This document shows positions 19,417 to 31,220 of a stretch of 64,000 bases of DNA, piece after piece. The translations under genes were made by a program, and so were the position numbers. This DNA is from Tatumella citrea. Lineage in GTDB: Bacteria > Pseudomonadota > Gammaproteobacteria > Enterobacterales > Enterobacteriaceae. The stretch lies in assembly GCF_002163585.1 (NCBI RefSeq), contig NZ_CP015579.1:2790001-2854000 (forward strand), read 5' to 3'. The notes beneath the pieces were generated by a model. It had not been told where the DNA came from. It saw nothing but the letters and a program-made list of their open reading frames with translations, and did no database searches. Position 1 is the stretch's first letter. Each line of letters starts with the position of its first letter.

Positions 19417-20310
19417 ATGCACCCACGTTACAGCTCCGCTTTTGCGAATCTTGATGCCACCATCCGGCAGGAATTATTGCCGCTGATCGACAGTCCACAA
19501 TTTAAGGCCATCCTTGATCCGCAAACTATCTCCCGGCTGGTGACCCGAACGGGTTTAGATGAAAACGCACTGGCCCTGGCACTGCTGCCTCTGGCCGCCA
19601 GCTGTGCTCTGACGCCGTTATCCAACTTTAATGTCGGAGCCATCGCCCGTGGAACAAGTGGCCACTGGTACTTCGGTGCCAATATGGAGTTTACCGGTGC
19701 CCCTTTACAACAAACCGTTCATGCAGAACAAAGTGCGGTAACTCATGCATGGCTGTCCGGCGAGAAAAAACTGGCGGCAATTACCGTCAATTACACTCCG
19801 TGCGGACATTGCCGGCAATTTATGAATGAACTGAACAGTGGCGGGTTACTGCAGGTCTGCCTGCCCGGCCAGCCACCACGAACTCTGGCCGAATATCTGC
19901 CGGAAGCTTTCGGCCCGGCCGATTTGCAAATTAGTCAGGTGCTGATGGATGAACACACTCAATCTTTTGTCAGCCATGATGAGCCACTGACCAATGCTGC
20001 AATTCAGGCAGCGGCCGCCAGCTACGCACCCTATTCCGGCGCTTACAGTGGCGTTGCTCTGTTAAGTGATGATGGTACGGTGTACGCGGGACGTTATGCC
20101 GAAAATGCCGCCTATAACCCGTCGTTACCACCGCTGCAATCTGCATTGATTTTAATGAATCTGCGAGGAGGCGACTGCCAGTCAATTCGTCAGGCCGTAC
20201 TGGCCGAAACATCCGCAGCAAAACTTAGCCAGCACAGTGCGACCCGTGCCACGCTGGAGGCATTGGGTTGTCATCAGCTACAGGTTGTCACCCTGGAGCC
20301 AGAGTTCTGA
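19417..20310 (+). CDS. cdd: Cytidine deaminase
   Basis: A 297-residue large-type (enterobacterial dimeric) cytidine deaminase, converting cytidine and deoxycytidine to uridines in pyrimidine salvage. The catalytic zinc site is intact: VHAEQSA with the His and the proton-shuttling Glu, and PCGHCRQF with the two cysteines. The second half (from about residue 190) is the catalytically dead duplicate domain of this type. Start set at 19417 (MHPRYSS), matching E. coli and preceded by ATGAGG; the longer in-frame opening at 19393 adds residues not found in homologues. Confidence 0.96.
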   Translation: MHPRYSSAFANLDATIRQELLPLIDSPQFKAILDPQTISRLVTRTGLDENALALALLPLAASCALTPLSNFNVGAIARGTSGHWYFGANMEFTGAPLQQTVHAEQSAVTHAWLSGEKKLAAITVNYTPCGHCRQFMNELNSGGLLQVCLPGQPPRTLAEYLPEAFGPADLQISQVLMDEHTQSFVSHDEPLTNAAIQAAAASYAPYSGAYSGVALLSDDGTVYAGRYAENAAYNPSLPPLQSALILMNLRGGDCQSIRQAVLAETSAAKLSQHSATRATLEALGCHQLQVVTLEPEF

Positions 20311-20459
20311 GCATTGCTGTACAATTTTGCGGCATCATTAACAATTTATTGATCTTTTCTACTTATCATTCGGCGCTTAACGCTATATTTTTGTCTGACA
20401 CTGACATCTTCGGTGTACCTGTGCGGTCACCGGGGTCTATTCTGAGGAGCATGCACGAC

Positions 20460-22157
20460 ATGGAACTCGATTACGAGAGCAAACGCCCGTTATACATCCC
20501 ATATGCGGGTCCTATTCTTCTGGAATTTCCGTTACTTAACAAAGGCAGTGCCTTTACACGGGAAGAACGCAACGAATTTAATCTTAATGGTCTGCTGCCG
20601 GAAACCGTGGAAACCATTGAGGAACAGGCAGAACGAGCCTGGCACCAGTTTCAGGAATTCAAGAACAACAACGATAAGCACGTTTATCTGCGAAATATTC
20701 AGGACACTAACGAAACCCTGTTTTACCGTCTGCTGGATGACCACCTCGAAGAAGTGATGCCCATCATTTACACCCCAACGGTAGGCACCGCTTGTGAACA
20801 TTTCTCTGAGATCTACCGTCGTGCCCGTGGGGTATTTATTTCTTATCCCAACCGTGAGCATATCGAAGATATGCTGCAAAATGCGACCAAACAGAACGTC
20901 AAAGTCATTGTTGTCACCGACGGTGAAAGGATCCTCGGACTGGGTGATCTGGGAATCGGCGGAATGGGCATCCCTATCGGTAAATTATCACTGTACACCG
21001 CCTGTGGTGGTATCAGCCCGGCATACACACTGCCTGTCGCTCTGGATGTAGGAACCAATAACCAACAGTTGCTTAACGACCCGTTATATATGGGTTGGCG
21101 CAATCCGCGAATTGGTGGCGAAGAATATGCTGAGTTTATTAATGAATTTATCTCGGCAGTAAAACGTCGCTGGCCAAATGTTCTGCTGCAGTTTGAAGAT
21201 TTTGCTCAGAAAAACGCAATGCCATTACTGGAACAATACCGTGATGAACTGTGCTGTTTTAATGATGATATTCAGGGCACCGCGGCGGTAGCTGTAGGTA
21301 CACTTATCGCAGCCAGCCGTGCTGCCGGCGGTAAAATTTCTGATCAGACCGTAGTTTTCCTGGGTGCCGGTTCTGCCGGATGCGGGATTGCTGAACAGAT
21401 TATTATTGAAATGAAAGCCGAAGGGCTGAGTGATGCAGAGGCCCGTCGCCGGGTGATGATGGTCGATCGCTATGGTTTACTGACCGATAAATTGCCTAAT
21501 CTGCTGCCTTTCCAGACCCGCCTTATTCAGTCTTCTGAAGATGTTGCTGACTGGCAGGTGGAAAATGACGCGATTTCACTGCTGGATGTCGTTCGCAATG
21601 CTAAACCGACGGTATTAATCGGAGTTTCTGGTCAGCCGGGACTCTTTACCGAAGAAATTATCCGCGAAATGCATAGCCACTGCCCTCGCCCAATCATTAT
21701 GCCGCTGTCTAACCCGACTTCCCGTGTTGAAGCGGTACCGGCAGATTTGATTGCATGGACCGAAGGTGCAGCGCTGGTTGCTACCGGCAGCCCGTTCGCT
21801 CCGGTGAGCTGGAAAGACAAAACCTATCCGATCGCCCAGTGTAATAATGCCTATATTTTCCCGGGCATCGGGCTCGGAGTTATTGCCTCTAAAGCCAGCC
21901 GGATCACCGATTCCATGCTGATGAGTGCCAGCCGCGCCCTGGCTGATTGCTCACCACTGGCCAGCAAAGGAGAAGGTCCGGTATTACCAGAGCTTAAAGA
22001 TATTCAGAAGGTATCCCGTTACATTGCTATCGAAGTGGCTAAAGCCGCTCAGGCAGCAGGTGTTGCACTGGAAACCTCTGAGGAAATTCTGGCCCAGGCA
22101 GTAGAAGATAACTTCTGGAAACCGCAGTACCGCCATTATCGCCGTACTTCTATCTGA
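20460..22157 (+). CDS. maeA: NAD-dependent malic enzyme MaeA (SfcA)
   Basis: A 565-residue malate dehydrogenase (oxaloacetate-decarboxylating), the same length as E. coli MaeA, producing pyruvate, CO2 and NADH from malate. Conserved blocks seen are YIPYAGP at the N-terminus, [26 protein letters not shown] around the catalytic site, FEDFAQKNA and the Rossmann [13 protein letters not shown]. Start at 20460 has AGGAG ten bases upstream and aligns with E. coli; the frame is open further upstream to 20268, overlapping cdd, but that part has no homology. Confidence 0.95.
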   Translation: MELDYESKRPLYIPYAGPILLEFPLLNKGSAFTREERNEFNLNGLLPETVETIEEQAERAWHQFQEFKNNNDKHVYLRNIQDTNETLFYRLLDDHLEEVMPIIYTPTVGTACEHFSEIYRRARGVFISYPNREHIEDMLQNATKQNVKVIVVTDGERILGLGDLGIGGMGIPIGKLSLYTACGGISPAYTLPVALDVGTNNQQLLNDPLYMGWRNPRIGGEEYAEFINEFISAVKRRWPNVLLQFEDFAQKNAMPLLEQYRDELCCFNDDIQGTAAVAVGTLIAASRAAGGKISDQTVVFLGAGSAGCGIAEQIIIEMKAEGLSDAEARRRVMMVDRYGLLTDKLPNLLPFQTRLIQSSEDVADWQVENDAISLLDVVRNAKPTVLIGVSGQPGLFTEEIIREMHSHCPRPIIMPLSNPTSRVEAVPADLIAWTEGAALVATGSPFAPVSWKDKTYPIAQCNNAYIFPGIGLGVIASKASRITDSMLMSASRALADCSPLASKGEGPVLPELKDIQKVSRYIAIEVAKAAQAAGVALETSEEILAQAVEDNFWKPQYRHYRRTSI

Positions 22158-22271
22158 TGCCGATGCCCCGGCGATAACGGTTGCGTTTCGCCAGGGCACA
22201 CATCATTCTTGCCTGCCGCAAGTGGCTCAAGTACCCTTGGGTCACTTTCAACTATCAACCATGAGTCATAA

Positions 22272-24126
<1,855 letters not shown>

Positions 24127-24145
24127 TATCACAGCCCTTACTTCA

Positions 24146-25663
24146 TTAAAGATGCAACGATGCCAGTCGGATGATTTCGTTCTGCGTTGCGGTTTTTGTA
24201 TCGACATTGCCTGCAACCCTGCCATTGCTCATGACCAGGATACGGTCAGTGACCCCCAAAAGCTCCGGCATCTCCGAAGAGATGATAATGATGCCCTTGC
24301 CTTTTTTTGCCAGCTCAGAAATTAGCTGGTAAATCTCAAATTTTGCGCCTACATCAATGCCCCGGGTCGGTTCATCCAGCATCAGAATTTCTGGTTGTGT
24401 CAGCAGCCAGCGACCGATAATCACTTTTTGCTGGTTTCCGCCGGAGAGGGAACCAATCGAGGTATGTTGTCCGGGGGTTTTGACACGCATCGCATCAATT
24501 ACCCACTGTGTATCGCTCTTCATCCGGCTGTTATCCAGAAATCCGAAGCTGTTTTTGTACTTTTTAATATTGGAAATCAGCGAATTGAAACCGATATCCA
24601 GATAAGCGTAGATGCCGGTAGTCCGCCGCTCTTCAGTCACCAAAGCAAAACCATGATTAATGGCTTCATTGGCACTGTTATTCTTAATCGGCCGCCCGTG
24701 TAAACGGATAGTGCCGCCGGATTTTTCTCTCAGACCGAACAGGGTCTCGACGATATCTGTGCGCTTAGCGCCTACCAGACCGGCAATACCGAGGATTTCA
24801 CCCTCGTGCAGATCAAAAGAGATATCACGGATAGAGGGCTGACGTAGCGAAGTCAGATTTCTTACTTCCAGAATTACGTTGCCAGGCTGATTTTGTTTGT
24901 CGGGAAAACGTTGAGTCAGGGAACGGCCAACCATCATGGCGATAATCTGTTCCATATTCATTCCTGACAGTGGTTGAGTAGCAATCCACTGTCCATCACG
25001 TAACACCGTAATGTCATCGCACAACTGGAATATTTCTTCCATTTTGTGAGAGATATAGACAATTCCACAGCCACGATCTTTAAGTTTACGGATAATAGTA
25101 AACAGGTGATTGACTTCTTTTTCTGTCAGTGATGAGGTCGGCTCATCCATAATAACAATCCGGGCATCATAAGAGACTGCTTTAGCAATCTCCACCATCT
25201 GCATTTGAGAAACAGATAATGTTGCAACCTTATCCCGTGGATCGATATTAATATCCAGCTCATCAAATATATTTTTAGTGTCCTGGTACATCTTATGTTG
25301 ATCGACAAATATCCCTTTTAACGGATACCGGCCGAGCCACATGTTGTCCATAACACTGCGCTGAGTCACCAGGTTTAACTCCTGGTGTACCATCGAAACA
25401 CCATTTTCCAGGGCTTCTTTAGCGCTTTTAAAATTAACTTCTTTTCCCTGGAATAATATTTTTCCACTGTCTTTGCTATAAATACCAAACAGGCACTTTA
25501 GCAACGTCGATTTTCCGGCACCGTTTTCGCCCATTAATGCATGGATGGAATAAGGCCGGACATTTAAATTCACATGGTCAAGCGCTTTAACGCCAGGGAA
25601 GCTTTTGCTGATATCCTGCATTTGCAGCAAAAATTCACTTTCGTTGTTATCGGGTTCACTCAC
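24146..25663 (-). CDS. mglA: Galactose/methyl-galactoside ABC transporter ATPase MglA
   Basis: A 505-residue tandem ABC ATPase (E. coli 506). The first cassette has Walker [10 protein letters not shown], a degenerate signature ([14 protein letters not shown]) and Walker B with MDEPTSSL. The second has a degenerate P-loop (GLVGAKRTD), a canonical LSGGNQQK signature and LDEPTRGID. This asymmetry is typical of the sugar-importer (RbsA/MglA) class. It powers import of galactose, glucose at low concentration, and methyl-galactosides bound by MglB. Confidence 0.97.
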   Translation of the reverse strand: MSEPDNNESEFLLQMQDISKSFPGVKALDHVNLNVRPYSIHALMGENGAGKSTLLKCLFGIYSKDSGKILFQGKEVNFKSAKEALENGVSMVHQELNLVTQRSVMDNMWLGRYPLKGIFVDQHKMYQDTKNIFDELDINIDPRDKVATLSVSQMQMVEIAKAVSYDARIVIMDEPTSSLTEKEVNHLFTIIRKLKDRGCGIVYISHKMEEIFQLCDDITVLRDGQWIATQPLSGMNMEQIIAMMVGRSLTQRFPDKQNQPGNVILEVRNLTSLRQPSIRDISFDLHEGEILGIAGLVGAKRTDIVETLFGLREKSGGTIRLHGRPIKNNSANEAINHGFALVTEERRTTGIYAYLDIGFNSLISNIKKYKNSFGFLDNSRMKSDTQWVIDAMRVKTPGQHTSIGSLSGGNQQKVIIGRWLLTQPEILMLDEPTRGIDVGAKFEIYQLISELAKKGKGIIIISSEMPELLGVTDRILVMSNGRVAGNVDTKTATQNEIIRLASLHL

Positions 25664-25700
25664 CAGTACATCTCCGGCTATCAGACAACAGACAAAATAA

Positions 25701-25723
25701 GGGCGCAGTCATTGACTGCGCCC
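25701..25723 (-). repeat. perfect palindrome in the mglB-mglA gap
   Basis: GGGCGCAGTCA (25701-25711), one central base, then TGACTGCGCCC (25713-25723). As RNA this hairpin with a TTATTTT tail would protect or partially terminate the mglB message, giving more binding protein than ATPase. Confidence 0.8.
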
Positions 25724-25732
25724 TGCTGATGA

Positions 25733-26728
25733 TTATTTAACAAATTTAGATAAGTTATCGCGGTCAACTGCTATGTAAGGGACACGGACGATTTTATCTT
25801 TCAGAGTAAATGCTGTCCCTTCCGTGGCTGGCTTACCTTCGGCCAGGTTTTTCGACATATCGACGACCGCTTTAGCCTGGTTTTCTGCATCGTTCAGCAC
25901 TGTTCCGGCCATCTGTCCTGATTTAACCAGCGCCAGGGCTTCAGGCAATGCATCAACACCAAACACCGGAATCGAGGTTTTATTATGCGCCTTCAGAGCT
26001 TCGACAGCGCCCATCGCCATTGCATCATTGTTGGCGATAACCACTTCAATCTTGTCAGCATTAGGTCCTGACAACCAGGCATCCATCTTATCTTTCGCCT
26101 GAGCGGTATCCCACATTGCAGTGTCCAGGGCCAGTTGCTGAGTTTTCACGCCATCTTTATTCAGTGTTTCGATAACATAACGGGTACGGGCTTCAGCATC
26201 CGGATGACCCGGTTCACCTTTCAGTAATACATACTGTAAAACACCGTCTTTATTTAAATCCCAGCCAGGATTAGCTTTCCAGTGTTTTTCAATCAGCTGC
26301 CCCTGAATAACCCCGGACTCTTTTGAATCCGTGCCAACATAATAAGCTTTATCATAACTGGCCAGTGCTTTAGCACTTGGTTCTTTATTAAAGAACACTA
26401 CCGGAACATCATTACTGCGGGCCTTATCAATAACCGTAGGTGCAGCTGCCGGGTCAACAAGGTTAACTGCCAGCACTTTTACACCTTTCGCCATTAATAC
26501 ATCGATCTGATCGTTCTGTTTAGATTGATCATTCTGCGAGTCATTCATTAATAACTGCACACCACCGACTGCTTTGGCTTCTTTCTCAATATCCTTGCGG
26601 ACCATTGACATAAAGTTATCGTCATATTTATAAATCGTCACACCAATGCGCGCGTCGGCAGCATGGCTGGCAAATGATGCCATCATTCCTGCCATTAATA
26701 CTGTCAGAGCAAGTACCTTTGTTTTCAT
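25733..26728 (-). CDS. mglB: Periplasmic galactose-binding protein MglB
   Basis: A 331-residue periplasmic sugar-binding protein (E. coli 332) with a signal peptide cleaved after SHA (about residue 23). It binds galactose and glucose, feeds the MglAC transporter and in E. coli is also the Trg chemotaxis ligand carrier. Family features seen are the [12 protein letters not shown] start, [18 protein letters not shown] and [15 protein letters not shown]. First gene of mglBAC, with a leader of about 180 bases downstream of CRP and GalR/GalS sites. Confidence 0.97.
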   Translation of the reverse strand: MKTKVLALTVLMAGMMASFASHAADARIGVTIYKYDDNFMSMVRKDIEKEAKAVGGVQLLMNDSQNDQSKQNDQIDVLMAKGVKVLAVNLVDPAAAPTVIDKARSNDVPVVFFNKEPSAKALASYDKAYYVGTDSKESGVIQGQLIEKHWKANPGWDLNKDGVLQYVLLKGEPGHPDAEARTRYVIETLNKDGVKTQQLALDTAMWDTAQAKDKMDAWLSGPNADKIEVVIANNDAMAMGAVEALKAHNKTSIPVFGVDALPEALALVKSGQMAGTVLNDAENQAKAVVDMSKNLAEGKPATEGTAFTLKDKIVRVPYIAVDRDNLSKFVK

Positions 26729-26909
26729 AACGACTCCGGTTAACGACAGGCCAGCATCATTAATATTAGGATGCTTAAAGGCTCAAAAAATATTGCGGTT
26801 TCTCCGCACGAGGGGTCAGGCTATTACCTGTTAACCGACATCACTATCGGTACCGTTTTCCTAAGGTAATATCTGACAGCCCTGCACCGGCACAACTGAT
26901 GCAGGTAAT

Positions 26910-26958
26910 GACGGTATACTATGTGGAGAGATGTTGCCTTAATGTGAAATTAGTCACA
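26910..26958 (-). promoter_or_regulatory. mglBAC promoter with perfect CRP half-sites
   Basis: TGTGA-N6-TCACA at 26943-26958 is a perfect CRP core. On the minus strand a TAGTAT -10 element (26916-26921) places the start near 26909, so the CRP centre is at about -41.5, the class II arrangement known for mgl. Confidence 0.8.
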
Positions 26959-26961
26959 AAT

Positions 26962-26975
26962 TGAAACCGTTTACA
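26962..26975 (-). promoter_or_regulatory. GalR/GalS operator of mglBAC
   Basis: TGAAACCGTTTACA matches the gal operator core (TGTAANCGNTTACA) with one difference and lies next to the CRP box, upstream of it on the minus strand. Confidence 0.75.
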
Positions 26976-27166
26976 TCAGGCAGAATCATGAAGGGTGATC
27001 CACTACACATTTTATGGGGATTACAGCAGGATACACGGCCGTACAGCTTGCCACGGGCGGGCAATTTCTCATCATTCAGAGCTGAACTTAGCGTGAAACA
27101 AGCGACATAAGGCAGAATCCGGCCGTGAAGAATGGAAGCGATTACACAGAAGTTTGCCCGAAAGGA

Positions 27167-28297
27167 TCAGGAGGTTTTTTGGGTCAGCCAGCGCCAGAGT
27201 TTTTCCATGGGTCCCTGACGGAAATAGTGCAACCAGCAAACTGAAAATATCCCGTTAATCAGCCATACCAGTGGCACAATCAGCAAGAGCTGCCAGCGGC
27301 TAAAATGCATAAATAAACCGCCGACGGAAAAAATCAGTGTACATACCACTGTCTGAAGCAGGTAGTTACTCAGAGCCATCCGGCCGATAGCAGAAAACAG
27401 CGTATTGATTCTGCTGGCCGATATTGTTTTCCAGCCACCTAACACCAGCGCAGCATAACCAAGGCTGACCAATGGACTGGCAATTTCTCCCGGCAGTTGC
27501 AGATAAAAACCGCTCCAGCGGAATGACCAGCCGGTCAGCCATTGCGCCAGAGCTCCGGCACATTCCAGTAACAGTCCAGGAATCAGCAGCCGCCGGGCAT
27601 CCCGGAAATATTCAGCCTGGCTGCGTTTGCCAATCAACCAGCCATTATGTACCAGTGCTGCACCCACCAGCATCAGCCCTGAAAGCTCCCAGCCATACTG
27701 ACAGAAAAATGACACCAGCATTGACCCTAAATGATCGAGCCGGTAATCGAAAGCCAGCATACCGCCATGTAGTTTAATCTGCTGTTCGTAGGCCATTTCT
27801 GCCGGGCCTGGCAGCCAGTCACTGCCCCCTTTCCCGCCGGACATCAGACCGAACACCAGTAGCATCAGACAGCCAAATGCATATAACAACACGCCCGTGC
27901 GTAACAACAACTCAGAGGATCGCGCATCACGAATCAACCGCCAGCTCAACATCCCGGCCAGCCCCCAGGCCACCAGAATATCCCCTTCCCACAGGAACAA
28001 GGCATGCAGAACCCCAAAGGCAATCAGCCACCCCAGCCGGGACTGTAACCACGCTGCTCCTTTAGGCATCTGAAATACCAGCCCGGCACCGAACAATAAG
28101 GCAAACAGGTTAAGGAACTTCAACCGGGCAAAGATTTCTGTGAATACCCAACTGACAGTGTCCGGCAGGCTGACACTGCCAGCCCATGCCGGATTCAGAT
28201 ACGCGGCTGACGGCAAGGCAAAACTGACAATATTAAGCAGCAGTATTCCGGCGATAGCAGCACCACGAATAAAATCCAGCTGAGGGTAACGCGGCAT
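27167..28297 (-). CDS. yeiB: YeiB, DUF418-family inner membrane protein
   Basis: A 376-residue polytopic membrane protein (E. coli YeiB 385) with about ten hydrophobic segments. The N-terminal DFIRGAAIAGILLLNI is the DUF418 family opening, and a conserved FRQGPMEKLWR motif lies near the C-terminus. Function unknown in all species. It follows folE by 70 bases on the same strand, as in E. coli, so probably the second gene of a folE-yeiB unit. Confidence 0.93.
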   Translation of the reverse strand: MPRYPQLDFIRGAAIAGILLLNIVSFALPSAAYLNPAWAGSVSLPDTVSWVFTEIFARLKFLNLFALLFGAGLVFQMPKGAAWLQSRLGWLIAFGVLHALFLWEGDILVAWGLAGMLSWRLIRDARSSELLLRTGVLLYAFGCLMLLVFGLMSGGKGGSDWLPGPAEMAYEQQIKLHGGMLAFDYRLDHLGSMLVSFFCQYGWELSGLMLVGAALVHNGWLIGKRSQAEYFRDARRLLIPGLLLECAGALAQWLTGWSFRWSGFYLQLPGEIASPLVSLGYAALVLGGWKTISASRINTLFSAIGRMALSNYLLQTVVCTLIFSVGGLFMHFSRWQLLLIVPLVWLINGIFSVCWLHYFRQGPMEKLWRWLTQKTS

Positions 28298-28367
28298 GAG
28301 GTATCCTGGCGGGGGTCATCAGTAAACGGGACTGCCAGGACTCTGGCAGTCTCCACAGACAGGAAAA

Positions 28368-29033
28368 TCAGTTATGTCTGACTGAGCGTAAAAATTCCTG
28401 ACGGGTATTCTGGCTCGACTTGAACAGGCCGCCCAGCGAAGTAGTGGTGGTAGCACTGGTTGCGTCCTGAACTCCACGTGCCTTAACGCAGTAATGGACC
28501 GCGTCAATACACACAGCCACATTATTGGTACCAAGCAGGGTTTGCAGTGCCACCAGAACCTGTTGGGTCAGACGTTCCTGAACCTGAGGACGACGGGCAA
28601 AGAACTGCACAATACGGTTGATTTTAGACAAGCCGATCACTTTATCTTTCGGAATATAAGCTACGGTGGCTTTTCCGTCGATAGTAACGAAATGGTGTTC
28701 GCAGGTACTGGTCAGTGAAATGTCACGTACCGTTACCATTTCATCAACGTTCATCTTATTTTCGATGACCGTGATTTTCGGGAAATTGGCATAGTCGAGA
28801 CCCGAGAAAATTTCGTCAACATACATTTTAGCAATACGATGCGGGGTCTCTGTCAGACTATCATCCTGCAAATCCAGGTTGAGCAGCTGCATGATTTCGG
28901 TCATATGACCGGCGATAAGGGTTTTACGAGCCTGATCATCCAGTTCACGGGCAGGTTTGCGTAACGGGGTTTCCAGACCGCGCGCCACCAGTGCTTCATG
29001 GACCAGCGCCGCTTCCTGACTAAAAAGGGACAT
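28368..29033 (-). CDS. folE: GTP cyclohydrolase I
   Basis: A 221-residue FolE (E. coli 222), converting GTP to 7,8-dihydroneopterin triphosphate at the entry to folate synthesis; a homodecamer in the cytoplasm. The catalytic zinc ligands Cys111, His114 (STCEHHF) and Cys182 (HYCVKARG) are all present, as are the GLSKINR and RPQVQERLT blocks. Start ATG at 29033 matches E. coli. Confidence 0.97.
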   Translation of the reverse strand: MSLFSQEAALVHEALVARGLETPLRKPARELDDQARKTLIAGHMTEIMQLLNLDLQDDSLTETPHRIAKMYVDEIFSGLDYANFPKITVIENKMNVDEMVTVRDISLTSTCEHHFVTIDGKATVAYIPKDKVIGLSKINRIVQFFARRPQVQERLTQQVLVALQTLLGTNNVAVCIDAVHYCVKARGVQDATSATTTTSLGGLFKSSQNTRQEFLRSVRHN

Positions 29034-29275
29034 TCATTATTCTCCGGCAGGTGAATTCTCTGCCCTTACACGGACGGAGCATCATATACAGTGCATATTG
29101 TGAAGCAGTCGGCACGGATTATCCAGTCTCATCAGGTGATCATCGCTGCTCATTGCTAAAAATTTTTTCACAGTTCCTGCAGAAATATCACGGTTGCCTG
29201 GCTTTGTAGCAGCGCATACAATCCAAAACTCAGATAAATAAGCCGTATTATGTGAATTTCTTAAAGAGAATCATT

Positions 29276-30169
29276 ATGGATTTGGTGCAGCTTCGGATGT
29301 TTTGTGCAGTGGCCGATACCGGTTCTGTCGCCCGTGCGGCAGAGTTACTGCACCGGGTTCCTTCCAATCTGACGACCCGGCTCAAGCAGCTGGAAGAAGA
29401 GCTGGGAACAGATTTACTGATCCGTGAAAAGCAACGGGTCCGTCTGTCGCCGATGGGCCATAATTTTCTCAGCTATGCCAGGCGAATCCTCGCATTAAGT
29501 GAAGAAGCGCTGAATATGACCCGCCAGGGAGAGCCTGCCGGCAATTTCGCCCTCGGTACTATGGAAAGCACAGCCGCTACCCGGCTGCCGGGCTTGTTAT
29601 CGGCGTTCCATCAACGCTATCCGGCTGTATCTCTGTCTCTGATAACCGGCACCTCAGGGGAGATCATCGACCATGTCAGGGAAGGTACTGTCGCGGCGGC
29701 ACTGGCTGACAGCCCGGAGGGCTATGATGAACTGGACAGTTGTGTCGCGTTTGACGAAGAGCTGGTGTTGATTACCAGCAGTGAACACCAGACCGTGACC
29801 TGTCCGCAGGATGTGCAGGGAAAAACTTTTTTTGCCTTCCGGAACAGCTGCTCTTACCGGATGAAACTGGAAGACTGGTTTCGGGATGGCGGTGCGCAGC
29901 CTGGCAATATTATGGAAATTCACTCTTACCATGCAATGATTGCCTGTGTTGCTGGCGGCGCAGGGCTGGCCATTACCCCGGCTTCGGTACTGGCACAAAT
30001 CAGCGACCGTACCCGTATCCGGACCCATGCTCTTCCCCCGCAATATGGTAAGGTGTCAACCTGTCTGATTTGGCGTCGGGATGCATTTACACCGAATGTC
30101 GATGCGATGAAACAACTGATGCTGACATTTTTTGCTCAGCCAGCAGCAAGCGATAGCTCTGCCACCTGA
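29276..30169 (+). CDS. LysR-family regulator, PtrR/YneJ-like
   Basis: A 297-residue LysR-type regulator. The N-terminal winged helix reads MDLVQLRMFCAVADTGSVAR followed by a VPSNLTTRLKQLEEELG recognition segment, which resembles E. coli PtrR (YneJ) more than other paralogues; the effector domain has the periplasmic-binding fold. Start at 29276 has AAAGAGAA six bases upstream; the frame opens earlier at 29252. It precedes yeiG by 95 bases in the same direction and could regulate or be co-transcribed with it. Target genes unknown. Confidence 0.85.
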   Translation: MDLVQLRMFCAVADTGSVARAAELLHRVPSNLTTRLKQLEEELGTDLLIREKQRVRLSPMGHNFLSYARRILALSEEALNMTRQGEPAGNFALGTMESTAATRLPGLLSAFHQRYPAVSLSLITGTSGEIIDHVREGTVAAALADSPEGYDELDSCVAFDEELVLITSSEHQTVTCPQDVQGKTFFAFRNSCSYRMKLEDWFRDGGAQPGNIMEIHSYHAMIACVAGGAGLAITPASVLAQISDRTRIRTHALPPQYGKVSTCLIWRRDAFTPNVDAMKQLMLTFFAQPAASDSSAT

Positions 30170-30264
30170 CTTCACAACGCTCTCTGGCAGCAGACTTACA
30201 ATTACGCAGCACTGTCGGCCAGTGAATGGCAGATCTGCATTCAACAATTATGACAGGAGCTACC

Positions 30265-31119
30265 ATGTCTGAACTGACACTCTGTGAAGAACATCTGATG
30301 TTTGGCGGCCGCCAGCAACGCTGGCAACACACCTCTGCGGTACTGGGCTGCCCAATGAAATTCAGCGTGTTTCTGCCGCCTCAGTCCGGTGAACAGCCGG
30401 TTCCCCTGATTTGGTGCCTTGCAGGGCTGACCTGTACTGATGAGAACTTTTCGGTCAAATCCGGCGCCCAGCGCCTGGCGGCCGAAGCAGGAATTGCCCT
30501 GATTATGCCTGATACCAGCCCACGGGGTGAGGATGTGGCTAATGATCCGGCATATGATCTGGGCCAGGGCGCAGGATTTTATCTGAATGCTACCCGTGCT
30601 CCGTGGAATAAGCATTACCGGATGTATGACTATCTGAATAGCGAATTACCCGCTCTGTTGAACGAACATTTCTCATTCAGTGACCGTCAGGCCATCATGG
30701 GACATTCAATGGGCGGCCATGGTGCGCTGGTTCTGGCACTACGCGAGGCAGGACGATTTACTTCTGTTTCGGCATTCGCACCTATTGTAAACCCTGGCTC
30801 TGTGCCCTGGGGTCAGAAGGCCTTCGCAGCCTACCTTGGGGATGATAAGACTGACTGGCAGCAATATGATGCCAGTGTGCTAATGCAGCAGGCAACACAT
30901 CGTTTACCGGTACTGATTGACCAGGGAAGTGCGGATACTTTTCTGCCTGAGCAGCTTCAACCTCAGGTTCTGGAAGATATTGCGCGCCAGCAACAGTTTG
31001 ATTTTACACTTCGCTGGCAACAGGGGTATGACCACAGTTATTTCTTTATCGCCAGCGTGATTGAAGACCATATACGTTTCCATGCCCGTCATCTGCTGGT
31101 CAGCCTGCCGGAAGAATAA
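30265..31119 (+). CDS. yeiG: S-formylglutathione hydrolase YeiG/FghA
   Basis: An esterase-D-type alpha/beta hydrolase of 284 residues (E. coli YeiG 278). It hydrolyses S-formylglutathione to formate and glutathione in formaldehyde detoxification. The nucleophile is Ser148 in GHSMGGHG, with the Asp in DQGSADTFL and the His in YDHSYFF completing the triad. Start at 30265 has AGGAG five bases upstream; a longer in-frame opening exists at 30226. No formaldehyde dehydrogenase (frmA) lies nearby. Confidence 0.95.
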   Translation: MSELTLCEEHLMFGGRQQRWQHTSAVLGCPMKFSVFLPPQSGEQPVPLIWCLAGLTCTDENFSVKSGAQRLAAEAGIALIMPDTSPRGEDVANDPAYDLGQGAGFYLNATRAPWNKHYRMYDYLNSELPALLNEHFSFSDRQAIMGHSMGGHGALVLALREAGRFTSVSAFAPIVNPGSVPWGQKAFAAYLGDDKTDWQQYDASVLMQQATHRLPVLIDQGSADTFLPEQLQPQVLEDIARQQQFDFTLRWQQGYDHSYFFIASVIEDHIRFHARHLLVSLPEE

Positions 31120-31170
31120 GCGACTCACGAAACAGTGACCCCGTCTTATCTCTGAGTGACCCGATAAAAA

Positions 31171-31195
31171 AACCCATGCCAAAGCATGGGTTTTT
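31171..31195. terminator. bidirectional terminator between yeiG and lysP
   Basis: AACCCATGC / GCATGGGTT arms with a CAAA loop, flanked by A and T runs so it works on both strands for these convergent genes. Confidence 0.9.
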
Positions 31196-31220
31196 ATTAT
31201 CAGGCGTGCAGTATCAGCAA

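Larger units (their letters stand above)
26729..27166. other. mglB upstream region where galS is usually found
   Basis: About 440 bases containing the mgl leader, promoter, CRP and operator sites listed separately. In E. coli galS lies here; no trace of a LacI-family coding sequence remains. Bases 26977-27166 show nothing recognisable. Confidence 0.7.
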
